Shown here: positions 53,148 through 60,372 of the stretch, piece by piece | Numbering within the stretch: position 1 is the first letter of the stretch | Layout of the letters: every line of letters begins with the position of its first letter | Assembly: GCA_016200325.1 (NCBI GenBank) | Contig: JACQEZ010000019.1 | Coordinates: 406,540-470,539, forward strand | Length of the DNA: 64,000 nucleotides | From: Candidatus Manganitrophaceae bacterium | GTDB lineage: Bacteria > Nitrospirota > Nitrospiria > SBBL01 > Manganitrophaceae | Reading direction: 5' to 3' | Made by a program: the position numbers and the translations under genes | The notes under the pieces: generated by a model | Database searches by the model: none | Told to the model about the DNA's origin: nothing | What the model saw: only the letters and a program-made list of their open reading frames with translations

Positions 53148-54538
53148 CGCTTCCCTCGAATGGCGAGCGGGGCCAAGATCTCTCCGATCGACCGGATCTT
53201 CTCCAATCCCCAGACTCGACTCAAGAGGGTCTCGATTTGACGGTTTGAAAAGAGCGGTCCGGCCAACCGCCTGAACTTCTCCTCGACCTCGGCATCGGTC
53301 ATCGGGTTCTTCGGATGGCCGCGCGGATGGTCGACCTGCGCGACATACCGCGCGCCGCTTTGCTCGATCTCGACGATGTTGGCGATCGCAGTCGGATAAG
53401 CGGCGGAGAGGGCCGGATCGGGGAGGACCCGCACCTTCTGGATCAGCGCATGGAGCTTCGGGTCGTTCAATCGCTTCGGGCTGAATTGCCGCAGGCCAAC
53501 CTCCCCGTCGAGCAAGGCCACCGAGACACAGTAAGGAAGGGAGTGATCGGCCGTCTCCCGCGTTTGAGGATGCCACTTCTCCCGATCGCGGCCGATGATC
53601 TCGTAGGAGATATCCGAAGTTTTAATCGTGATTGAGTCGATGGAATCACCTTTTCCTTCGATCTCTTCGCGCAGGCGAAGCGCCGCCTGAACGGCGCTCT
53701 GGGCATGGTATTCGACCGGGAAATATTTGATATAGCTCTCCATGATTTTGAACGGACCGGCCGGATGAAGCGGCGGGAGATCGAACTCCCCCGAGACGAT
53801 TTTCTTGAAGCCCTTCTCCCCTTCAAAAATCGGCGCGGGACCGGTCATTCCGAGCCGCGCGAGGGCGACGGCGAAGAGGGCGTTGCGGGCGGCGTTGGCG
53901 AAGGCGGCCGCCTTCCACATCGAGATCTCGCCGACGCGCGTCTGACGCAGCGCCTGATTCGGCGTGCCGGCCAGCCCGAGCGCATGAACCGTCTTCTCTT
54001 CCGAGAGCCGCCAGAGCTTCGCCGCCGCCAGCGTGCTGGAAAAGGCGCCGTAGGTGACATGGTCCCACCCGCGCGGGCGGAGGGCCGCGGCATCGCAGAG
54101 GCGGCACTGAATCTCATATCCGAGGACCATCGCTTCGATCAGCGCCCTTCCCCCCCGCCCGGCTGCCTCGGCGGCGGCCAATGCGGCGGGAATGTTGTCG
54201 CTCGGATGGGCCGGCTCTTTGGAAAGATAGGTGTCGTTGTAGTCGAGGTAGCGGATGGCGGTCCCGTTGGCAAAGGCCGCCAGATCTTCCGTGGTGCGAT
54301 GGGCCTCGCCGAGGAGGGTGGCGCCGGAGGGGAGGCGAACCGATCGGGCCATCTTCCGCGCGATCTTGGCCGGCGCGCTCTCCCAGCCGCCCAGGGCGCA
54401 GCCGAAGGTGTCGATCAGCCGGCGCTTCGCCTCGTGGATCACCTCGGGAGGGAGGGTGCGGTAAGAGATCTCTCGACTAAAGCGGGCGAGCCGCTCAGCC
54501 AGGGTGGAACCGATTTCATGATCGCGTATCTGTGTCAT
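53144..54538 (-). CDS. prpD: MmgE/PrpD family 2-methylcitrate dehydratase
   Basis: The 464-residue protein has family blocks DTFGCALGGWES, FANGTAIRYLDYNDTYLSKEPAHPSDNIPAALA and YFPVEYHAQSAVQAAL. It dehydrates 2-methylcitrate; context with prpB and prpC makes this the first gene of a three-gene methylcitrate operon. No acnD/prpF or prpR homologue lies nearby, so hydration may use a general aconitase. Confidence 0.93.
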   Translation of the reverse strand: MTQIRDHEIGSTLAERLARFSREISYRTLPPEVIHEAKRRLIDTFGCALGGWESAPAKIARKMARSVRLPSGATLLGEAHRTTEDLAAFANGTAIRYLDYNDTYLSKEPAHPSDNIPAALAAAEAAGRGGRALIEAMVLGYEIQCRLCDAAALRPRGWDHVTYGAFSSTLAAAKLWRLSEEKTVHALGLAGTPNQALRQTRVGEISMWKAAAFANAARNALFAVALARLGMTGPAPIFEGEKGFKKIVSGEFDLPPLHPAGPFKIMESYIKYFPVEYHAQSAVQAALRLREEIEGKGDSIDSITIKTSDISYEIIGRDREKWHPQTRETADHSLPYCVSVALLDGEVGLRQFSPKRLNDPKLHALIQKVRVLPDPALSAAYPTAIANIVEIEQSGARYVAQVDHPRGHPKNPMTDAEVEEKFRRLAGPLFSNRQIETLLSRVWGLEKIRSIGEILAPLAIRGKR

Positions 54539-54565
54539 CGCGCCTCCGAATCGACATGTAATTTC

Positions 54566-54594
54566 AGTCTACAAACGTTTGGGTGAAGTGTCAA
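54566..54594 (-). promoter_or_regulatory. Consensus promoter with palindromic operator for the prp operon
   Basis: On the minus strand TTGACA (54594-54589) and TAGACT (54571-54566) are 17 bases apart. Between them is the perfect palindrome CAAACGTTTG (54572-54581), well placed for a repressor. The half-sites resemble CAAAC-GTTTG operators described for TetR-type fatty-acid regulators such as PsrA; that comparison is from memory. Confidence 0.7.
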
Positions 54595-54775
54595 TCAAAG
54601 GTAGGGCGAAGCTCCGGTGAAGCGCCGACAAAAGCCGGCAAGCGGTCAGAGGCGGGCGCTTTGCCTCCCCTCTTTTTCCGCCATCCCGCCCCATGCTATA
54701 ATCAATTTTGTTGCGAATGTCCTTCCATTTTCAGACGACGGTCCTTCGCCCCTTATTTTCCACCCGGAGTATCCC

Positions 54776-55393
54776 ATGCCGACTGAACCGCTCCCCCCCA
54801 AATTGATCGAGGATGATGACATTCACAAGGTACTCGACGATTTGATCCGAATTCGAGAGCGAACCAATATCCCCTATCTCTTCGGAGGCGGGCTCGCCGT
54901 GAAGTCCTTGGGACGCGAGCGCCGGACCAAAGACATCGATATCTTCGTTCGTCCGGAGTATGCCGACCGGGTATTGGATGCACTGGAGGAGCTCGGATTT
55001 AAAACCGAGAAGACCGATCCGAAATGGCTCTATAAGGCGCATCGGGACAATGTGCCGATCGACATCATTTTTAAGTCGGCCGGCAACATCTACCTCGATG
55101 AGGAAACCTTCCGCAGAGCAACAGCGATCGACTTTATGAGAAAACGTATTCTCATTCTTCCGCCGGAAGACCTCGTCGTGATGAAAAGTCTGGCGACCGA
55201 AGAGTTCGGGGCGCGCCACTGGTTCGACGCACTCGATATTATCAAGTCGACCAAGATCGACTGGGAATACCTCAAGCGCCGCGCCAAACATGGACCCCGC
55301 CGCGTTCTAAGCCTCCTTTTTTACGCGCAATCGGTCGATCTGCCGGTCCCCGATCGGGTCGTCTTAGACATTTTGCATACCTATCTTGAATAA
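54776..55393 (+). CDS. Nucleotidyltransferase-fold protein
   Basis: The 205-residue protein has the nucleotidyltransferase signature FGGGLAVKSLGRERRTKDIDIFV, with Gly-Gly and the DxD acidic pair, a third acidic residue in NVPIDIIF, and a C-terminal helical region. This fold is shared by antibiotic-modifying enzymes, the AbiEii/MenT-type toxins and housekeeping enzymes. No antitoxin-like partner lies beside it, so I do not call a toxin. The frame reaches 54617 but CGGAG precedes the ATG at 54776. Confidence 0.78.
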   Translation: MPTEPLPPKLIEDDDIHKVLDDLIRIRERTNIPYLFGGGLAVKSLGRERRTKDIDIFVRPEYADRVLDALEELGFKTEKTDPKWLYKAHRDNVPIDIIFKSAGNIYLDEETFRRATAIDFMRKRILILPPEDLVVMKSLATEEFGARHWFDALDIIKSTKIDWEYLKRRAKHGPRRVLSLLFYAQSVDLPVPDRVVLDILHTYLE

Positions 55394-55420
55394 GTTTGAA
55401 TAAGACAGGAGCCTGAACCG

Positions 55421-56410
55421 ATGACAGAAGACCACTACCTTCGAGAGCAGATTCGCCAGACCTTGGCTACCGATCCTCACCTCGGCATCCTGAATGTCCG
55501 GATCCAGATTGAGGGAAAGCGGTTGATCCTTTATGGAGAGGTCGCCTCATTGGAAAAGGGAGAATACGCCCGGACGGTCATTCAACGGCAGCTCCCCGAT
55601 TTCGAAATCATCAGCGAGTTGAGTCCGCCGATTCCTTCGGAAGGTCCCCCGCCGGAGGGGCCCTACGTCCGAATTGCCGCCGCCGGCGATCTTCACTATG
55701 ACGAGCTCTCCCATGGGAAACTTCGCGCCCACTTCCAGAAGTTAGAGACGGAGGCCGACCTCCTTCTTCTGGCAGGCGACCTGACCGATACCGGCACCGC
55801 AGAGCAGGCGCGCGTTCTGGCGGAGGATTTAAAGGGACTTCACCTTCCGATCGTTGCCGTCTTGGGGAATCATGATTATCACTGCAATCAATCGGAAGAG
55901 GTTGGACAGATCTTAGAAGAAATCGGCGTCACCATTCTGGAGGGAAACACCAGGGTGCTTCAATGCCGGGGGCTTTCCGTTGGAATCGCCGGGACAAAGG
56001 GGTTTTGCGGCGGCTTCGAGGGGGCCTGCGGAACCGTTTTCGGCGAGCGAGAGATGAAGGATTTTATCTCCCACACTGAGATGTTGGCAGAGCGGTTGAA
56101 AGAGTTGCTCCTTTCATTGGAAACCGATGTCAAGATCGCGCTCCTTCACTATGCGCCGATCCGGGAGACCCTCCTCGGCGAGCGCGCCGAGGTCTTCCCC
56201 TTTTTAGGGAGCTTCCTCTTCGGAAAAGCGATTGATGAAGGTAAAGCAGACCTTGCGATTCATGGGCATGCGCATCACGGCCGAGAAAGAGGCATGACGC
56301 GCGGCGGTATCCCCGTCCGAAATGCCGCCATTCCGATGCTAAAGAAAGCAAATCTCTTTTACGCGCTTTCCCCTCGTGCAAAAACCGCACAATCCAATCC
56401 TCAAAAATAA
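55421..56410 (+). CDS. Calcineurin-like metallophosphoesterase with N-terminal BON domain
   Basis: The 329-residue protein starts with a BON-like domain (LREQIRQTLATDPHLGILNV to LPDFEIISEL, residues 7-68). The phosphoesterase domain follows with all five metal blocks: GDLHYD, LAGDLTD, GNHDYH, LLHYAP and IHGHAHHG. The C-terminal part is Arg/Lys-containing and soluble. It has no signal peptide, so the BON unit would act in the cytoplasm, which is unusual since BON domains are mostly periplasmic. It lies 27 bases after the nucleotidyltransferase gene, likely one operon. Confidence 0.85.
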   Translation: MTEDHYLREQIRQTLATDPHLGILNVRIQIEGKRLILYGEVASLEKGEYARTVIQRQLPDFEIISELSPPIPSEGPPPEGPYVRIAAAGDLHYDELSHGKLRAHFQKLETEADLLLLAGDLTDTGTAEQARVLAEDLKGLHLPIVAVLGNHDYHCNQSEEVGQILEEIGVTILEGNTRVLQCRGLSVGIAGTKGFCGGFEGACGTVFGEREMKDFISHTEMLAERLKELLLSLETDVKIALLHYAPIRETLLGERAEVFPFLGSFLFGKAIDEGKADLAIHGHAHHGRERGMTRGGIPVRNAAIPMLKKANLFYALSPRAKTAQSNPQK

Positions 56411-56528
56411 ATAAGTTGACTTCCTCCTTCCCAGCCCGTTGAGGGAACGGATCGGTCGCCATATATCCCGCTGTAAGATCTTCGATCCGGGCCGCCCTAA
56501 TAGGCATCTTTCTTGCAAAACTTAATTA

Positions 56529-56546
56529 TTGGGTCAATCGACCCAA
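56529..56546. promoter_or_regulatory. Perfect inverted repeat, operator-like
   Basis: TTGGGTC-AATC-GACCCAA lies 55 bases before the membrane-protein start at 56601 and is a candidate repressor site or short mRNA hairpin. Confidence 0.4.
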
Positions 56547-56600
56547 GGTGTTTTCCACTCCTGAGCATGAAATCATTTTTCAGGAATGAGGAGGTTGATA

Positions 56601-57347
56601 ATGGAATTGGAACGTGAAGGAATGAGAGAACCTTATTTCAATAGAGAGTCTTCTTACCCCTATCCGGTGAGCCGGGTCGGATGGGGTGCCGTCTTGGCCG
56701 GTTTTTTTATCGCCACCGTTGTACAGATTTTACTGAACTCACTGGGTGTTGCAATCGGCCTCAGCGCGTTGGGCGCGAATACCGACACATCGGGAACGAC
56801 CCTGGGGGTCGGGGCAGGCATCTGGACCATTATCGCTTCAATGGTCTCGGTCTTTATCGGTGCGTGGGTCGCCGGCCGCTATGTATCGATTCTCGAACGG
56901 GGAGAGGGGCCGCTGCAGGGGGTGTTGGTCTGGGCCCTCTCGTTGATCTTCGTCCTCTGGATTGGGACAACCGGGATTGCTTCACTTCTCTCCGGGGCAA
57001 CCAGTGTCGTCGGTCAAGGGGTTCAAGGGGCAACCCAAGGAGCCGCCTCTCAAATGGGACAATCGGGAACCCCTGATCAGATGGGACGAGGCGGCGGTTC
57101 ACAGCAGGGGATGGGACAACAAGGGACATCACAACAAGGGACGAGCGATCAGCTCGGGCTGAGTGGCACCCATACCGAGCAGATGAAGCAGCAGGCACAA
57201 CAGGCCGCGCAAAAAGGTGCAAAATACGGCGCCGCTGCCGCCTGGTGGTTCTTCGGAACCGCCTTCCTCTCGCTGGGAGCGGCGATTTGGGGAGGGCAGG
57301 TCGGTTTCTCAAGACGGGGGAACGATCCAAAGTCACCCCGCGCCTAA
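56601..57347 (+). CDS. Membrane protein with Gln/Gly-rich loop
   Basis: The 248-residue protein has an N-terminal cytoplasmic part with YPYPVSRVGWGAVLAGFFIA, three membrane helices, then a disordered Gln/Gly/Ser-rich stretch (about 145-205) and a final helix (AAAWWFFGTAFLSLGAAIW). Proteins with the YPYxVSRVGWGAVxAG opening are widespread uncharacterised membrane proteins. The ATG at 56601 has GAGGAGG upstream; an ATG at 56586 is less well placed. The sequence of the loop includes repeats such as QQGTSQQGTS. Confidence 0.75.
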   Translation: MELEREGMREPYFNRESSYPYPVSRVGWGAVLAGFFIATVVQILLNSLGVAIGLSALGANTDTSGTTLGVGAGIWTIIASMVSVFIGAWVAGRYVSILERGEGPLQGVLVWALSLIFVLWIGTTGIASLLSGATSVVGQGVQGATQGAASQMGQSGTPDQMGRGGGSQQGMGQQGTSQQGTSDQLGLSGTHTEQMKQQAQQAAQKGAKYGAAAAWWFFGTAFLSLGAAIWGGQVGFSRRGNDPKSPRA

Positions 57348-57363
57348 TGCCTTGCTTTAAAAA

Positions 57364-57406
57364 AGACGCGCCGCCTCGGCTTTATAAAGAAACCGGGGCG
57401 GCGTCT
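57364..57406. terminator. Intrinsic terminator-like hairpin
   Basis: AGACGC-CCGCC...GGCGG-GCGTCT forms a long imperfect stem (A-T pairs continue inward) 17 bases after the membrane protein's stop, with A-runs outside. Confidence 0.6.
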
Positions 57407-57440
57407 GAAAAGCGGGCCGGTTCATTTTCTTGAGTTCATT

Positions 57441-57478
57441 CGTATTGTGTTTCATCGAGCGTATTGTGTTTCATCGAG
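57441..57478. repeat. 19-bp tandem duplication
   Basis: CGTATTGTGTTTCATCGAG occurs twice in direct succession (57441-57459 and 57460-57478), just before the start of the next gene. It may duplicate its leader or ribosome-binding region. Confidence 0.85.
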
Positions 57479-57494
57479 GCGATTTTTAGACACG

Positions 57495-58478
57495 ATGACC
57501 GAACTGAGAAGCAAGATACAAAATGCGCTCGACGAGGGCCGCATTCTCATCCTCGGGGCCCAAGTATTGATTGGGTTTCAGTTTCGAAGCGTCTTTGAGA
57601 AAGGTTTCGGCTCCCTTTCCCCCTTTTCACAATATCTGCTTGTCGCTGCGCTCGGCCTGATGCTGATTGCCCTCTCGCTGTTAATTTCTCCGGCCGCTTA
57701 CCATCGGATTGTCGAGAGAGGAAACGATACGGAAGGACTCCACCGCTTCACCATCGACATTATGAAGTTTGCTTTGATGCCCTTCTCCCTCGCGCTCGGA
57801 ATCGACTTATATGTTGCAGCAGAGAAGTTAACGGGACGGCCTATGGCGTTCATCCTCGGCGGCGTATCGATTCTCGTCTCGTCTTATTTTTGGTATCTCA
57901 TGGAGCTGATCGATCGCCGGGAGCGAGATCGATTGAATCAAGAGACCCCTTTACCCCGAATCGGTGAACCGATGAAAAAAAATAAAGAGGAATCGACCTC
58001 AGAAAAAGCGCTGGACCAGAAAATCAAGCATGTCTTAACGGAAGCCCGCGTGGTTCTGCCGGGAGCGCAGGCGCTTCTCGGCTTCCAATTCGCCATCTTT
58101 TTCACGGAAGGATTTGACGCCCTTCCTCATAGCTCAAAATACCTTCACCTGATCAGTCTGACATTGGTCGCCCTGGCCACCATCTTTCTGATTACCCCTG
58201 CGGCATACCACCGCATCGTAGAGGAAGGGGAGAACAGCGAGCGTTTCCATCGTCTCGCCAGCCGGTTCATCCTGATGGCGATGGTCCCGCTGGCATCGGG
58301 CATTACAGGAGATTTCTTCCTGGTGCTCCGAAAGGTCACCGGTTCCATTCCCCTCTCGACGCTCCTGGCGGCGGCAACCCTCTTCTTCTTTTACGGTCTC
58401 TGGTTTGGATTCCCCCTTTATCGGCGGAGCCATCCGAGGGAGAACGAAGGGAAGCCGATTTTCATTGCCGCCAAATGA
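57495..58478 (+). CDS. Duplicated DUF6328-like membrane protein
   Basis: The 327-residue protein consists of two homologous halves. Both have a soluble helix, a GAQ-[VA]-L-[IL]-GFQF motif, four membrane helices and the signature [SI]-x-T/S-PAAYHRIVE. The halves are residues 1-150 and about 180-325, joined by a charged linker. Single-unit relatives are annotated as DUF6328. Function is unknown. The start is not preceded by a strong ribosome site; GAGG lies about 15 bases upstream. Confidence 0.75.
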   Translation: MTELRSKIQNALDEGRILILGAQVLIGFQFRSVFEKGFGSLSPFSQYLLVAALGLMLIALSLLISPAAYHRIVERGNDTEGLHRFTIDIMKFALMPFSLALGIDLYVAAEKLTGRPMAFILGGVSILVSSYFWYLMELIDRRERDRLNQETPLPRIGEPMKKNKEESTSEKALDQKIKHVLTEARVVLPGAQALLGFQFAIFFTEGFDALPHSSKYLHLISLTLVALATIFLITPAAYHRIVEEGENSERFHRLASRFILMAMVPLASGITGDFFLVLRKVTGSIPLSTLLAAATLFFFYGLWFGFPLYRRSHPRENEGKPIFIAAK

Positions 58479-58518
58479 ACGAGGGGCTAACGGTCATCCG
58501 GCGAGGTCATCCTGGAAG

Positions 58519-59238
58519 TCATCCGGAAGGCGGCGATAAGCGCCGGACCTCTTCCGGCGTCAGAGGGCGGAGGCCGCCGGGCGGCAGATTGCCGAGCAAG
58601 AGGCCGCCGACTGCGACACGGATGAGGCGTTCCACCCGGTGGCCGAGCGCCTCGCACATGCGGCGGACCTGACGGTTTCTTCCCTCTTGGAGGGTCAGCA
58701 CGAGCCACTCTTCGTGTTTGACGTGGAGGAGAGCGGCCTTCGCCGGCGCCGTCGGGGTACCGTCGAGGAGGATACCGCTCCGAAGGCGCGCCATGTCCTC
58801 TTCCGAGACCGGCCGGCCGAGTTTCACATGATAGACCTTGGGTACTTTCGAGTCGGGGGCCGAGATGCGGTTTCCCCACTGGGTATCATTTGTCAGGAGA
58901 AGCAGCCCCGCCGTCTCCTTGTCGAGACGTCCGACCGGAAAGAGCCACCGACCCTCCTCGCCTAAAAGATCATAGACCGTTTTTCTCCCCCGCTCATCGG
59001 AGCGGGTCGTCACCACTCCGGTCGGCTTGTGCATCATCAGATAGATCGGCGCCGCCCGACGGATGACCCGCCCATCCACCCGGAGGACCTCCCGATCGGG
59101 ATCAACGCGGACCTCCGGATTGGTCAGACATTTCCCATTCACCGAAACCCGTCCCGACTCAATCAGCGTGCGGGCCTGACTGCGCGAGGCGACCCCAAGC
59201 TTGGAGAGGGCGCGGGCGAGACTGACCTTCCGATCCAT
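58519..59238 (-). CDS. rluB: rRNA pseudouridine synthase, RluB/RsuA family
   Basis: The 239-residue protein has an N-terminal S4 RNA-binding domain (ARALSKLGVASRSQARTLIESGRVSVNG), the family motif PVGRLDKETAGLLLLTND with the catalytic Asp, and the C-terminal EGRNRQVRRMCEALGH. It makes pseudouridine in 23S or 16S rRNA. GGAGG lies six bases before the ATG at 59238. An upstream GTG at 59349 also has AGGAGG and would add a basic Ala/Pro-rich tail of 37 residues overlapping prmA, so the start is uncertain. Confidence 0.92.
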   Translation of the reverse strand: MDRKVSLARALSKLGVASRSQARTLIESGRVSVNGKCLTNPEVRVDPDREVLRVDGRVIRRAAPIYLMMHKPTGVVTTRSDERGRKTVYDLLGEEGRWLFPVGRLDKETAGLLLLTNDTQWGNRISAPDSKVPKVYHVKLGRPVSEEDMARLRSGILLDGTPTAPAKAALLHVKHEEWLVLTLQEGRNRQVRRMCEALGHRVERLIRVAVGGLLLGNLPPGGLRPLTPEEVRRLSPPSG

Positions 59239-59309
59239 TCGAGCCTCCGCGGGTCGAGCCGCCGCAGGGCGGGGAGCCGCGGGGCGGGCGGCGTGGCTTC
59301 GGCCCGGTT

Positions 59310-60191
59310 TTAATTTCCCCTTTTTCTCTCCATGAGCAGGGTCACCCACTCTCCCCTCCTGAGCTTTTTTAAGACGAGAAATCGCTTCCGATACCGCGCG
59401 AGAACCCCCGCTGTTTCAGTCTTTAACATCCCGGAGAGGATCAGCTTCCCCCGCGGCGGAATCAATGCCGACCACCGTTCGGAGAGAGAAAGCAAAAGCG
59501 GTCCGGTCAGATTGGCAACCCCCCAACGGTATTGCGCCTCCGAAGGGATCGTTTTACGGAACAGGATCCGGGAGGCGACCCCATTCACCCGCGCATTTTT
59601 TTTCGCCGCCGCCAAGGCGACCGGATCATTTTCGACCGCCGTGACCGCCGCCATTCCCAAGCGGACCGCGGCAATCGCCAGAATCCCGCTTCCGGTCCCG
59701 AGGTCGAGGAGCGGACCGCGGCGCCTGCCGGAGATCAGCGTTTCCAAAAGGGTGAGACAGCTCCGTGTCGTCGCGTGCGTGCCGGTGCCGAAGGCCATAC
59801 CGGGGGCGATTTGAATGACCTTCCGGCCGGTCGGGTTCGCCAAAGGGAAATGCCACGGCGCCCCGATGAGGAGCCGTTTCCCGATTCGCTGAATGGGAAC
59901 CGAATGCCGTTGCCAGGCGGTCTGCCACTCCTCTTCGGGAAGGAGCGCCGAAGCAACGGACGCTTCTTGATCGATTCCTCTCGCGCGAAGCCCGCTCCGC
60001 ATGGCCTCCACCCTCCCTCTTTCCTCCGAGGGAAAGAAAACCCGAAGGCGGATGAAACGATCGGCCGGTTCCACCCAGACCCCGCCGGCCGCTAAATCGA
60101 TCAACAACGCAGTCGCCTCCGCCTCAAGCTCAAGCGGAAGCGTAAGAGTGATCTGGCGCCAGAGGCGCCCTGAAGAATTAAGCGGAGACAT
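59310..60191 (-). CDS. prmA: Ribosomal protein L11 methyltransferase
   Basis: The 293-residue protein has a weak N-terminal substrate-recognition domain, then IAPGMAFGTGTHATTRSCLTLLE and the SAM motif LLDLGTGSGILAIAAVRLG, both diagnostic of PrmA. It trimethylates L11 in the cytoplasm. It is followed by rluB on the same strand, giving a ribosome-modification pair. Confidence 0.92.
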   Translation of the reverse strand: MSPLNSSGRLWRQITLTLPLELEAEATALLIDLAAGGVWVEPADRFIRLRVFFPSEERGRVEAMRSGLRARGIDQEASVASALLPEEEWQTAWQRHSVPIQRIGKRLLIGAPWHFPLANPTGRKVIQIAPGMAFGTGTHATTRSCLTLLETLISGRRRGPLLDLGTGSGILAIAAVRLGMAAVTAVENDPVALAAAKKNARVNGVASRILFRKTIPSEAQYRWGVANLTGPLLLSLSERWSALIPPRGKLILSGMLKTETAGVLARYRKRFLVLKKLRRGEWVTLLMERKRGN

Positions 60192-60372
60192 CGGCTGATT
60201 CTAGCACGGAATAATCTCCGGCTCCATTGTCTTGTGAAGGAGGTTGCACTTCATCTGCAAAAGGATGGAGATGCCGCCGAAATAATCAAAACCACTTTGG
60301 TTGTTTTTCAAAAGAGCGGCTGGCACCATCCTTGCTTATTCAGGTAGACCGATTCGGTGGGAATCGGTACCG

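Noticed and set aside
53148..53576. N-terminal extension of prpB
   Set aside because: Shadow of prpD; the ATG at 53147 overlaps the prpD stop and gives the family start.
54776..55393. Nucleotidyltransferase as toxin of a toxin-antitoxin pair
   Set aside because: No small antitoxin gene lies beside it; the neighbour is a 329-residue phosphoesterase.
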